DNA of 64,000 nt from the NCBI GenBank assembly GCA_900315565.1, contig OMZS01000026.1, forward strand, positions 21,181 to 85,180, given 5' to 3'. Shown here piece after piece: positions 26,619 through 35,412 of this stretch (position 1 is its first letter; each line of letters begins with the position of its first letter). A program made the position numbers and the translations under genes. The notes beneath the pieces were generated by a model. That model saw nothing but the letters and a program-made list of their open reading frames with translations. It did not search any database and was not told the origin of the DNA. This stretch comes from an uncultured Prevotellaceae bacterium (lineage in GTDB: Bacteria > Bacteroidota > Bacteroidia > Bacteroidales > Bacteroidaceae).

Positions 26619-28043
26619 TTAATAGCCCTCGTTCTGAGTCATGTTGGGGTTAGCATCCATTTCACGCTTCGGAATAGGCATTGCCCAGCGATGGCTTGGG
26701 AACGGAACGTCCTTGTTGGTAACGCCGTCGAAGTCGTTGCGCACAAGAGATTTCTTGCAGCGGGCATAGTCATAGACAATGTGACCTTCGAACATGAGTT
26801 CCTTGCGGCGCTCGTCGAACACACTGAACTGAGAGGGAACGGTGGTTCCGCGCTTCGATGCAATGGCATCGAGGTCGCCACGTACACTGGCTCCACTGAT
26901 AGAGGCACCATTCGAGATGGCCTCGGCACGGTTGAGATACATCTCTGAGAGACGCAGGATGGGAATGTTGGTCTCGCGGGGAACGCCGCCCTCTTTGCCC
27001 GAATACTTGGTAATGAGGTTGTCGTTCTCGTTCTTGGCAAAGAACTTCAGGCGGATGTCGCCCTCATCGTACAGGCTCACGAGGTCGGTAGTGGCGCAAA
27101 CGTCGCCTGAGCCATCGTCGCCATTGCCCCAGCTGGTGATGTAGGGAAGGTGTGTCCAACCCGACTCATCCCAGTATTCGTTCTTCTTTGAACCGAACAC
27201 CTCGAAGATGATTTCGCTGCCGGTAGGAGCAACCGAGGCACGGAACATGTTGAGATAGTCGTCGCCAGAGAGCAGGTTGAAGCGGCCGCTGTTGATGACC
27301 TTTGTGGCATAGTCGGCCGACTTCTGCCACTGGCCCATGTACAGATAGACGCGCGAAAGGAGAGCCTGGATGGCCTCTTTCGATACGATGGCAGCGGGGT
27401 CGCTAATGCCTTCGCGAGTGTAACGGCTGCTGATGAGACCCTCAGCCTCGGTGAGGTCGGCCACCACCTGAGTGTAAACTTCCTCTACGGTGTTACGGGC
27501 AGGCAGACCGTTCTCGGTAACAGTAACCACGGGCACACCAGGCGAGCTGGGGGCTGAGGTGTAAGGCTGAGCGTAAGTAATCACCAGGTCGAAGTGGCAA
27601 AGAGCACGCATGAAGAGAGCCTCGGCCTTGAGGTTGTTCATATCCTGGTCTGTTGCACTGCCTTTGTCGGCTGTCTCAAGATTGTTGATGACGTTGCAGG
27701 CGCGTGCAATAGTATAATAAGCATAGGTCCAAAGCGGACTTGTGCTGCTCTCGTTGTAGTTCCACTGTGTGTCGTTGCGATAACGTCCAGAGCCGGGAAT
27801 CGAAATGGGGTTCTTGGCATTGCCGGCGCGCAGTTCCGACTGCAGGATAAATACTCCGTCGTACCAGCTGGCACTCTGCATCATTCCGTACAGGGCAGCA
27901 CAGGCAGCATCGAGACCGTCGTAATTAGAGAAGGTAAGCTCGTTGCTCTGCTTCAATTTGGGTTCCTCGTCGAGGAATCCGCTACAAGAAGTGAAAGCTG
28001 CGGCTGCTGAGAGCAGTGCCATTCCTAAAAATATCTTTTTCAT
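26619..28043 (-). CDS. SusD/RagB-family substrate-binding lipoprotein
   Basis: 474 residues: lipoprotein signal (MKKIFLGMALLSAAAAFTSC), SusD N-terminal region (FLDEEPKLKQSNELTFSNYDGL), helical TPR-like scaffold with NLKAEALFMRALCHFDLV and YLYMGQWQKSADYATKVI, and the C-terminal RagB block (RLSEMYLNRAEAIS, FDERRKELMFEGHIVYDYARCKK). It is the lid of the SusCD transporter on the cell surface. It lies 28 bp downstream of susC. A run of the simple repeat tttaatc follows the stop (26590-26620). Confidence 0.93.
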   Translation of the reverse strand: MKKIFLGMALLSAAAAFTSCSGFLDEEPKLKQSNELTFSNYDGLDAACAALYGMMQSASWYDGVFILQSELRAGNAKNPISIPGSGRYRNDTQWNYNESSTSPLWTYAYYTIARACNVINNLETADKGSATDQDMNNLKAEALFMRALCHFDLVITYAQPYTSAPSSPGVPVVTVTENGLPARNTVEEVYTQVVADLTEAEGLISSRYTREGISDPAAIVSKEAIQALLSRVYLYMGQWQKSADYATKVINSGRFNLLSGDDYLNMFRASVAPTGSEIIFEVFGSKKNEYWDESGWTHLPYITSWGNGDDGSGDVCATTDLVSLYDEGDIRLKFFAKNENDNLITKYSGKEGGVPRETNIPILRLSEMYLNRAEAISNGASISGASVRGDLDAIASKRGTTVPSQFSVFDERRKELMFEGHIVYDYARCKKSLVRNDFDGVTNKDVPFPSHRWAMPIPKREMDANPNMTQNEGY

Positions 28044-28070
28044 ATTGATTTTTCCTTTTAATGAATTAAG

Positions 28071-31046
28071 TTAGAACGACAAATCAAGTCCCACGATGAA
28101 AGTCTTGGTAACAGGATAAACACCGTATCCCATACCATCGATACCACGCTCGGGATCCCAGAAATTCACATCATGGAATGTGAAAAGATTGAGAGCACTT
28201 GCATAAATGCGAGTGGTGCTGAGTCCAACTTTAGAGAGGAGCTGCTGCGGCAGGTTGTAAGCCAGCGTGATGTCCTTGATGCGGAAGTAGTCGCCCTTCT
28301 CAACGAAACGGTTGGAGCTGAAGCTGTAAGAGTTGGTAGAGTTACCGGCAATGGGCTTGGGGTTCACACCCGTATCGCCCGGCTTGCGCCAGTAGTTCAT
28401 GGCGTTCTTCTGCTGGTTCATCGTCAGCTGGTTACCGTCGGAAGTGAAGTAACGGTTTTCAACAATCAGCACTTTGTTGCCGGCCTTGAACTCGGTAGCC
28501 ATGCTCAGAGTGATGTCTTTCCAAGAGAACGAAGTATTGATACCGCCAGTGAGCTTAGGCTCGGGGCTTCCGCTCTTCACCCATGCGGCTGAATTGTAGT
28601 CGTTGGTGAGCTCGCCATCCTCGGTGCGCCAGAGGGCTTCACCGTTGACGGGGTTCACTCCGTAGTAGTCTTTCAGCCAGAAGGTGAACATGTGTTCGCC
28701 TACGATGTGGCGCAGACGAGAGTCCCCGCTGTAGCTCATCATCTCGTCGCCGGCCAATTCGAGAATCTTCGAAGAGTTGTGGGCCAGGTTGAAGCCGAGG
28801 GTCCACTTCCAGTCTTGCTTGTCGATGATGTCAGCGTCGAACTGGAACTCAACACCCGTGTTGCGCATCGAGCCGATGTTGGTGGTAGCACTGTTGAAAC
28901 CACTGGTAGAAGACTGCGACTTGTCGAGCAGCATATCGGTGGTCTTACGCGAATACACGTCGATGCTTCCAGAGAAGCGCTTCAGGAATCGGAAGTCGAT
29001 ACCAGCGTTCCAGGTGTAGTTCTTTTCCCACGACAGGTCGGGGTTGGCTGGTGTAGAAGGACGCAGACCTGTTACACCGTTATAAATAGAAGATGTGTAA
29101 GTACCATACTGCTGGTAGAGTGCGATGTTGTTGTTACCGTTGACACCGTAGCTGGCGCGGAACTTCAACACTTGCAGCCAGTCGAAGTTCTTCATGAATG
29201 CCTCGTTGTGAGCATTCCACGAAGCACCTACCGACCAGAACAGACCCCACTGAGAGTTGCTTCCGAAGAGCGAGCTACCGTCTTCACGGACAGAAGCCTG
29301 CAGATAGTAGCGCGAGTCGAAGTTATAGTCGAGGATACCGAAGTAAGAGAGCAGTGTGCGTGTGCTTACATAGTCCTCAACGGGGTGTTTCGACGAGTCA
29401 CCCGACTGGTGATAAGGAATCAGCGGGTTCAGGTTCTCACTCATTCCGTAAGTGTACTGATACTTATACTGGTTGGCCTCCTGACCAGCGAGCAGACGAA
29501 CAGAGTGCTTGTCGTACTGGTCCTGGAAGGTGATGGTATTCGAAGTAGTCAGGCTTCGGCGCTGGCTGTTGATGGTCTGCAGCTCGGGGTATCCCGATGC
29601 GTAGTTGTGAGCCTCAAGCGACCAGTAACGGCGGCTCTCAATGAATCCCATTTCGGCGGCGTTGGTGGTCTTGAAAGTCAGCTGACGGATAGGCTTCCAC
29701 TCAAGATAGATGCTTCCGTTGAAGCTGTACTTCTTCTGCCACTGGTCGTCGTAGGCGGCAGTAGCGCGCGGGTTGGAGTTAGAGTTCTCAGGAATTGAAG
29801 AGTTGTAGTTTCCTTTCTCGTCGTAGGCGGGAGTCCAAGGCATAATGGTCATGCCGGCAAATGCAGGGTTAGAATAATAGAGGTCCTGCATAGGCACGTC
29901 GTTACCCTTGGTGTAACCCACGTTGATGCGGGTACCGGTCTTGAGGTTCTTGTTGATTTCGTGGTCAACGTTGACGCGGCCAGAAATACGGCGGAAGTCA
30001 ACTCCGTAGTAGATACCCTGATTGTCGTGGAACGACAGTGAGTTGTAGTACTTTGTCTTGGCCGAGCCGCCCTGCATGGTAATCTCATACTCCTGCATGC
30101 GTCCCAGACGGGTGAGATGGTCCATCCAGTTGGTCTGCGGACGTGAGAGCAACTCGTAGGGGCGATAGTAAGCACCTGCGGGATCGTCGGGATTCATGCC
30201 GGCATTGCGGATAGCGTCGCGCTGGTACTCCAGCAGCTGCTGACCGGTCATCGTGCCGTAGTCGTTGTCGTTGGCAAGGCTCGAAACGCCATACTTGGCA
30301 CGCACACCAAAACGGCTCTTGCCTTCCTTACCGCTCTTGGTCTGTACCAGGATGACACCGTTGGCTGCACGGCTACCATAAACCGATGCGGCGGCAGCGT
30401 CCTTCAGCACAGTGATGGACTCGATGTCGTCGGGGTTCAAAGCAGCAAGCGTGTTACTGGTGTTCACCATTTCAGCGTCGTCGCCACCCATCATGGGGAT
30501 ACCATCGACCACCCACAGAGGGCTGTTGCCGGCGTTGATAGAGCTGATACCACGAATACGGATATCAGAGAACGAACCGGGCTGTGCGCTGGTTTGCGAC
30601 ACGGTAACACCTGCCAACTTACCACCAAGCATCTTGTCGAGCGAAGTGGCGGGAATGTCGGCGAAATCTTCGGTTGAAAGGGTAGTGATAGAACCCGTCT
30701 TAGCCTCACGGCGCTGGGTACCATAACCTACCACGATCACTTCATCGATGGCTTTCTGGTCGCTGGTGAGCAGAATGCGCATGTTGGAACGTGCGCTCAC
30801 CACCAACGGCTCCATGCCGATGTAGGTGATGCGAAGTGTGTTCTTGCCTGCCGGACAGGTAAGCGAGAAACGACCTTCGGAGTCAGTAACAGTACCCACT
30901 TGTGTTCCGACTACCATGACCGTGGCTCCCACCACAGGCTGGTTATCGTCCTGAGACAATACGGTACCGCTGACTTTCGTCTGTGCCAGCGCCATTCCTA
31001 TGCTCAGAAACAGGCCGGCCAACAACATTGTTAGTCTTTTTTCCAT
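28071..31046 (-). CDS. SusC/RagA-family TonB-linked outer membrane transporter
   Basis: 991 residues: signal peptide (MEKRLTMLLAGLFLSIGMALAQ), carboxypeptidase-regulatory-like domain (KVSGTVLSQDDNQPVVGATVMVVGT), the TonB-box region with the SusC mark EVIVVGYGTQRR, plug domain (DKMLGGKLAGVTVSQTSAQPG, IRGISSINAGNSPLWVVDGIP) and a large barrel ending FIVGLDLSF. It imports oligomers too large for porins using TonB energy. With the SusD gene, two lipoproteins and a C10 protease but no glycosidase, the likely cargo is peptides rather than glycans. The promoter is at 31235-31266, giving a leader near 180 nt. Confidence 0.93.
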   Translation of the reverse strand: MEKRLTMLLAGLFLSIGMALAQTKVSGTVLSQDDNQPVVGATVMVVGTQVGTVTDSEGRFSLTCPAGKNTLRITYIGMEPLVVSARSNMRILLTSDQKAIDEVIVVGYGTQRREAKTGSITTLSTEDFADIPATSLDKMLGGKLAGVTVSQTSAQPGSFSDIRIRGISSINAGNSPLWVVDGIPMMGGDDAEMVNTSNTLAALNPDDIESITVLKDAAAASVYGSRAANGVILVQTKSGKEGKSRFGVRAKYGVSSLANDNDYGTMTGQQLLEYQRDAIRNAGMNPDDPAGAYYRPYELLSRPQTNWMDHLTRLGRMQEYEITMQGGSAKTKYYNSLSFHDNQGIYYGVDFRRISGRVNVDHEINKNLKTGTRINVGYTKGNDVPMQDLYYSNPAFAGMTIMPWTPAYDEKGNYNSSIPENSNSNPRATAAYDDQWQKKYSFNGSIYLEWKPIRQLTFKTTNAAEMGFIESRRYWSLEAHNYASGYPELQTINSQRRSLTTSNTITFQDQYDKHSVRLLAGQEANQYKYQYTYGMSENLNPLIPYHQSGDSSKHPVEDYVSTRTLLSYFGILDYNFDSRYYLQASVREDGSSLFGSNSQWGLFWSVGASWNAHNEAFMKNFDWLQVLKFRASYGVNGNNNIALYQQYGTYTSSIYNGVTGLRPSTPANPDLSWEKNYTWNAGIDFRFLKRFSGSIDVYSRKTTDMLLDKSQSSTSGFNSATTNIGSMRNTGVEFQFDADIIDKQDWKWTLGFNLAHNSSKILELAGDEMMSYSGDSRLRHIVGEHMFTFWLKDYYGVNPVNGEALWRTEDGELTNDYNSAAWVKSGSPEPKLTGGINTSFSWKDITLSMATEFKAGNKVLIVENRYFTSDGNQLTMNQQKNAMNYWRKPGDTGVNPKPIAGNSTNSYSFSSNRFVEKGDYFRIKDITLAYNLPQQLLSKVGLSTTRIYASALNLFTFHDVNFWDPERGIDGMGYGVYPVTKTFIVGLDLSF

Positions 31047-31234
31047 AAATTCTCTCTCGATTTTATAAATTAAACTATTAAAAAAAGTTCTTTAACCATC
31101 CCCCCATGTCGCGGTTATGCATGAAAAAACGCACTATTCGTTGGCATGAGAGCGCAGAAACTATCACTTTGGAAAAATTTACAAGTTTTCACAAAAAAGT
31201 TGATAAATTCATGCGCATTTTTCATGTCACCCTG

Positions 31235-31266
31235 CAAAAATACTGCATTTAATTAACATCAACAAA
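31235..31266 (-). promoter_or_regulatory. Bacteroidetes promoter of the SusCD operon
   Basis: On the minus strand TTTG (31263-31266), 20 bp, TATTTTTG (31235-31242). Between this and the WYL gene stop at 31384 I see only AT-rich DNA; between it and the susC ATG lies a long untranslated leader with no obvious hairpin. Confidence 0.7.
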
Positions 31267-31383
31267 AAAAATTATAAAAAACATACATCGTTAAACATTT
31301 TTTAAAAGAAAATGTTAAAATAAAGGATGATATGAGCGAAAATGGCGCGGAAGTTAACGGAAGTAAGTAGAAGTTAGCGGGAG

Positions 31384-32295
31384 TTATTCTTCGCCATACT
31401 TTTCGGCCATGTTTTTGACTTTGCGGGCCAAATAGTGGCGGAAGTCGTCGGGTGAAAGCACCTCAATATCGTCGGCCAGGCCCAACACAAAACGGCCGAT
31501 GCCCACAAAACTGCAAACGGGGATATCCAACAGCCACCGGCTGCCACCCTCGTGGGTAAGATAGCGCTCGGCACGCGGATACTCCTCGGTGAGCACGTGG
31601 TGAGCCAGCAGCCCCAGCCGCAGTCTTACCTGCTGCTGCTCTTCGTCGGTGAACATAAACACATCGGTGAACATCTGCCGGTGCTGCGACTCGTGGCCCC
31701 AGCGCAGGTCGAGCAGCTGCACGCCTTCCATGCGGGCGAGCTTGAAAGTCTTGTTGATGCCGCTCGAAGGCTCAAAACAGCGCACCTCGTTGTTGCCGTT
31801 CATCAGCATGAACGGCTCCACGATGCGGTCTTTCTGCGACTGACCGTGAGGCGACGAATAGTTTTTGATGACCACCATTTGCTTGAACTTAATGGCCTGA
31901 TAGAGCATGCTCACATGCTCGGCGGTGCGGCGGCGCAACTCGTCGTTGGCCAGAATTTTGAAGTCGTAGAAGCGGTCGAGCTTACGCTTGGCACCCTCAA
32001 CGACGGCATTTCGCACGTCCACTTGCTCCAGCAGCTGACGAATGGTGATGGCCTCGTCTTCGGTGAACGAGATGCGGTCCACCAGCTTCGCAAAAAATGG
32101 TGATGAACGGTCGATGCTGTAGCGGCGCCCGCGCTTCTCTATCACAAAACCGCAGTCGCGGTAGAACTCCAGATAGTAATAAAACGTACGGCGCGAAATG
32201 GCCGTGCGCTCGCAAATGCGGTCAACGTCCATGTCGCGGTTCTCGATGAGCAGGAGCAGCAGCTCGAGTTGTTTTTCTAGTTTGTCGTGTCGCAT
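31384..32295 (-). CDS. WYL-domain transcriptional regulator
   Basis: 303 residues from the ATG at 32295 (MRHDKLEKQLELLLLLIENRD). An N-terminal HTH (VDRICERTAISRRTFYYYLEFYRDCGFVIEKRGRRYSID) is followed by a WYL-type ligand-sensing domain (about 130-230, MVVIKNYSSPHGQSQKDRIVEPFMLM) and the C-terminal extension common to this family. It sits directly upstream of the susC promoter on the same strand and could control that operon. This link is positional only. Confidence 0.82.
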   Translation of the reverse strand: MRHDKLEKQLELLLLLIENRDMDVDRICERTAISRRTFYYYLEFYRDCGFVIEKRGRRYSIDRSSPFFAKLVDRISFTEDEAITIRQLLEQVDVRNAVVEGAKRKLDRFYDFKILANDELRRRTAEHVSMLYQAIKFKQMVVIKNYSSPHGQSQKDRIVEPFMLMNGNNEVRCFEPSSGINKTFKLARMEGVQLLDLRWGHESQHRQMFTDVFMFTDEEQQQVRLRLGLLAHHVLTEEYPRAERYLTHEGGSRWLLDIPVCSFVGIGRFVLGLADDIEVLSPDDFRHYLARKVKNMAEKYGEE

Positions 32296-32387
32296 GCTTT
32301 CTATGGGATGGGCAGAAAATGAGGTGATTGATACGAATGGGACCAACGGGCTGACGGAGGTGTAAGTCCCTGTGGTTCAAGATGTAA

Positions 32388-33092
32388 TTATTTGAATTCG
32401 AGCGAAAGTTCCTCGGGCGGCAACAGCGTGTAGCTCATGCGGTGATAGGGCGTAGGGCCATAGGCTCTGATGGCCTCGCGGTGCTTGCGCGTAGGATAGC
32501 CTTTGTTGTTCGCCCAGTCGTACTGGGGATATTCCAGGGCCAAACGGTCCATGTAGTCGTCACGGTAGGTTTTGGCCAGAATAGAAGCGGCAGCGATAGA
32601 GAGATACTTGCCGTCGCCCTTCACAATGCAAGTGTGAGGCAGCGGAGTCCTGGCCCGCTGAATGGTGGCATCTGGCGCAACATTTCCCTCGGCGCACCCA
32701 CCCATGATGGCTGGCACACTCTCGACTTTCATACCCAGCGGCGGGTAATAGGGTCTGAAACGGTTACCGTCCACGATGATGGCCTCGGGCCGTAGCCGAA
32801 GCTGGTCGAGCGCACGGTGCATGGCCAGGAAACTGGCATTGAGGATATTGATTTTGTCGATTTCCTGCGGAGTGACAATGCCCACGGCCCAGGCCAGCGC
32901 GTCGCGCTCGATGACTTCGCGCAGGGCATGACGCTTACGGTCGGTGAGCTGTTTCGAATCGTTGAGCTCATCGTTCTCATAGTCCTTTGGCAGCACGACG
33001 GCAGCCGCATAGACGCTCCCAGCCAAACAACCGCGCCCCGCCTCATCGCATCCAGCCTCGGTCAGTTCTTCGTAATAATAACTTTTCAGCAT
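32388..33092 (-). CDS. rnhB: Ribonuclease HII with an extra internal segment
   Basis: 234 residues from the ATG at 33092. RNase HII motifs: [20 protein letters not shown] (catalytic Asp and Glu), [42 protein letters not shown] and [12 protein letters not shown]. It removes ribonucleotides and RNA-DNA hybrids. Between VDGNRFRPY and the IVKGDGKY block there are about 34 residues (roughly 117-150, including [13 protein letters not shown] and [12 protein letters not shown]) that RNase HII proteins I know from Bacteroides lack; they have about ten residues there. The added piece is in frame, so the enzyme may still be active. Confidence 0.92.
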   Translation of the reverse strand: MLKSYYYEELTEAGCDEAGRGCLAGSVYAAAVVLPKDYENDELNDSKQLTDRKRHALREVIERDALAWAVGIVTPQEIDKINILNASFLAMHRALDQLRLRPEAIIVDGNRFRPYYPPLGMKVESVPAIMGGCAEGNVAPDATIQRARTPLPHTCIVKGDGKYLSIAAASILAKTYRDDYMDRLALEYPQYDWANNKGYPTRKHREAIRAYGPTPYHRMSYTLLPPEELSLEFK

Positions 33093-33263
33093 CAAAAATA
33101 AATCTTTATCAAAATGAATATTTCTTCCTGCGCGGAGCGAAATCCACCCTTTTTCTAGAAAAACGAAAGCACCGATGAATTATTGCCTGCATTTATGGCA
33201 GTTTTATCGGAGCAGAATTTGGGGAAACAAAACGATGCGAAAATCATCTACGGTAATAACACA

Positions 33264-33281
33264 AAATTTTCTAGAGAATTT
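33264..33281. repeat. 18-bp palindrome, copy A
   Basis: AAATTTTCTAGAGAATTT, one mismatch from the perfect palindrome found at 45999-46016 and 54031-54048. A 21-bp-period array begins 3 bp to its right. Confidence 0.8.
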
Positions 33282-33284
33282 GGG

Positions 33285-33431
33285 CGTAACGTCGCGAGAT
33301 ATTATCGTAACTCACGACATTATTTTCATAACTCACGGTAATAATTTCGTAACTCATGGTATTATTTTCGTAACTCACGGCATTACTTTCATAACTCACG
33401 GTAATATTATCGCAACTCGCGGGGCAGTTCT
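33285..33431. repeat. 21-bp tandem array A (seven units)
   Basis: Units begin at 33285, 33306, 33327, 33348, 33369, 33390 and 33411, exactly 21 bp apart. The core is cgtaactcacgg with an AT-rich, more variable second half; the first and last units are the most degenerate. A 124-codon frame (33175-33549) exists mainly because 21 is a multiple of three; I do not call it a gene. The interval from rnhB (33093) to about 33565 otherwise shows nothing recognisable. Confidence 0.85.
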
Positions 33432-33565
33432 GTGCAAAAGCGTTAAAATGATTGAAAAAGGGAAAGATTTAACAGAAATATTTCGGTTTGTGAACATATT
33501 GTGCACAAAACTGCGATTTCTTTGCAGCAGAAAACAGAAAAATCTATAGAAAAGAACCCAAAACA

Positions 33566-33985
33566 ATGAAACCCATGAATATGAAACAACAAATAATTAT
33601 GGCTTCGAAAGCTTCCACATGGCAATCGGAAACGTCTGCATGGCAATCGGAAACGTCAGCATGGCAATCGGAAACGTCTATCTGGCAACCAAAGGTATCC
33701 GCATGGCCATCGAAAGTTTCGGCTTGGATGTCGGAGGCTGCGCAATCGTCCTTATTAACCTTTAAAAGAATGACAGAAACAATGAAGAAATCCATCACCC
33801 CTCTCTGCCAATACTACTCGCGTGTACTGGAACGCCCCATCGACCTGCGGCAGACGCTGCTCTTGGTGCAGGCACAGGTGGCATTCGTATTGGCAGCTTT
33901 GCCGGCCGAATGTCCGCTGCTGTTGCGGGCAGCGTTCGCGCTATGGTTCGGCTGGAGCGTCAGAGTGTGCAAGCACAGCCTCTGA
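33566..33985 (+). CDS. Small hydrophobic protein behind a heptapeptide-repeat leader
   Basis: The open frame is 139 codons. The part that looks like a real protein is the last about 70 residues, from MTETMKKSITPLCQYYSRVL (ATG at 33770, or MKK at 33782), with two hydrophobic stretches (TLLLVQAQVAFVLAALPAEC and LLLRAAFALWFGWSV). The first half consists of heptapeptides of the type TSAWQSE made by a 21-bp DNA repeat. Translation may start at 33566 or only after the repeat. I do not recognise a family with certainty. It lies just downstream of palindrome-array A, which suggests that the two belong together. No clear TAnnTTTG element was found upstream. Confidence 0.45.
   Translation: MKPMNMKQQIIMASKASTWQSETSAWQSETSAWQSETSIWQPKVSAWPSKVSAWMSEAAQSSLLTFKRMTETMKKSITPLCQYYSRVLERPIDLRQTLLLVQAQVAFVLAALPAECPLLLRAAFALWFGWSVRVCKHSL
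33618..33743. repeat. 21-bp tandem array (six units) in front of the small protein
   Basis: Units start at 33618, 33639, 33660, 33681, 33702 and 33723. The first three are almost identical (catggcaatcggaaacgtc core); the others are diverged. In frame they encode a Trp in every seventh residue. Confidence 0.88.
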
Positions 33986-34095
33986 GCAAAAACAAACCGA
34001 AAGCGGGCCTGCAACCTTTGTTTATCAGGTTGCAGGCCCGCCTATAAAAATATAATAGTACACGCGTACATTATATTATAATGGCGCATACGATG

Positions 34096-35397
34096 TCAGA
34101 ACATGGCTGCCACGCGTCGGACAGCCGCTACCAGCGTGTCGATTTCCTCTTTCGTGTTGTAAAGGGCAAACGAGGCGCGCACGGTGCCGCTGATACCCAG
34201 CCGCTGCATCAAGGGCTGGGCGCAGTGATGGCCAGTACGCACGGCGATGCCAAGGCGGTCGAGCAGGGTGCCGATGTCCAGATGGTGGATGCTTTCCCCG
34301 CTGGGTGACGACACGTTGAACGAGACGACGGCATCGTGGTTCCACATCTTCTCTTCGAGAGGCGAAGTGGGGAGGGGGCATCCGTAGATGTGTAGTCCGT
34401 CGATGGTTTGCAGCTGTTGCATGCAGTAACGGGTGAGCTCGCGCTCATGGGCTTCGATGCTATCGAAGCCAACAGAACTGATATAGCCGATGGCGGTGGC
34501 CAGCCCGTGGGTAGCCACATAGTCGGGCGTGCCGGCCTCGAACTTGAAGGGCAACCGCTCGAAGGTGGTGCGCTCCCAAGTGACTTTGTCGATCATTTCG
34601 CCGCCACCCTGATAGGGGGGAAGGCGGTCGAGCCACTCTTCCTTGCCATAAAGCACACCAATGCCCGTGGGACCATACATCTTGTGACCGCTGAAAGCAT
34701 AGAAGTCGCAGTCCAGGGCCTGCACGTCGATGCGCGTGTGGGGCGCGCCTTGCGCGCCGTCTATCAAGACGGGAATGCCGCGCTCATGGGCCATGCGCAC
34801 AAGTTCGGCCACGGGGTTCACCGTGCCCAGCACGTTGCTCACATGGGTGATGCTTAGCAGCTTGGTTTTTTCTGTCAGGTAGGCTGCGACAGTGTCGCAG
34901 CAAAGGGAATCAGAGTCACAGCAAAGGGGGCCTGAGTCGCAGCAGAGCCTGCCGTCATCGGTGATGGGCAGGTGGCGAACCACAATGCCCCGCTGTTGCG
35001 CCTGCAGCTGCCAAGGCACAATGTTGGAGTGGTGCTCCATGTCGCTGACGAGAATTTCGTCGCCCGGCTTCATCTGGCTCTGGCAGAACGAGCTGGCCAC
35101 CAAGTTGATGGCCTCGGTGGTGCCGCGGGTGAAGACAATTTCCTCGGTCTTGCGGGCGTTGATGAAAGAGCGTACCGTTTCGCGGGCAGCCTCGTGCAGG
35201 TCGGTGGCGCGCTGCGAAAGGTAGTGAACGCCACGGTGAACATTGGCATTGGCGTTGAGATACTCCTCGCGCATGGCGTCGAGCACGCAGAGCGGTTTCT
35301 GCGTGGTGGCCGCATTGTCGAGATAGACCAGCGGACGGTCATATACCCGGCGCGAAAGAATGGGGAAATCGGCTCTTATTGCTTGCAGGTCGTACAT
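34096..35397 (-). CDS. sufS: Cysteine desulfurase SufS
   Basis: 433 residues, class-V aminotransferase fold: VYLDNAATTQKP, SDMEHHSNIVPWQ, THVSNVLGT, FSGHKMYGPTGIG (Schiff-base Lys) and AVRTGHHCAQPLM (active-site Cys). It takes sulfur from cysteine for iron-sulfur cluster assembly by SufBCD. After DDGRL the chain contains three 7-residue units (CCDSGPL, CCDSDSL, CCDTVA...) encoded by a 21-bp repeat; this loop is absent from SufS proteins I know and adds six Cys. It is the last gene of the suf cluster, separated from sufD by two envelope genes. Confidence 0.93.
   Translation of the reverse strand: MYDLQAIRADFPILSRRVYDRPLVYLDNAATTQKPLCVLDAMREEYLNANANVHRGVHYLSQRATDLHEAARETVRSFINARKTEEIVFTRGTTEAINLVASSFCQSQMKPGDEILVSDMEHHSNIVPWQLQAQQRGIVVRHLPITDDGRLCCDSGPLCCDSDSLCCDTVAAYLTEKTKLLSITHVSNVLGTVNPVAELVRMAHERGIPVLIDGAQGAPHTRIDVQALDCDFYAFSGHKMYGPTGIGVLYGKEEWLDRLPPYQGGGEMIDKVTWERTTFERLPFKFEAGTPDYVATHGLATAIGYISSVGFDSIEAHERELTRYCMQQLQTIDGLHIYGCPLPTSPLEEKMWNHDAVVSFNVSSPSGESIHHLDIGTLLDRLGIAVRTGHHCAQPLMQRLGISGTVRASFALYNTKEEIDTLVAAVRRVAAMF
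34891..34953. repeat. 21-bp tandem array inside sufS (three units)
   Basis: The shared core (gtcgcagcaaaggg and close variants) starts at 34894, 34915 and 34936, 21 bp apart, in frame with sufS. Confidence 0.8.
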
Positions 35398-35412
35398 GGC
35401 ATTGGCATGGGT

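Noticed and set aside
33285-33431. CRISPR array
   Set aside because: Units are 21 bp with no constant repeat of 28-36 bp and no unique spacers of similar length, and there are no cas genes.
33175-33549. 124-codon frame over array A (repeated THG motifs)
   Set aside because: The frame is open because 21 bp is a multiple of three; it covers the palindrome and degenerate units and has no signal or conserved look.
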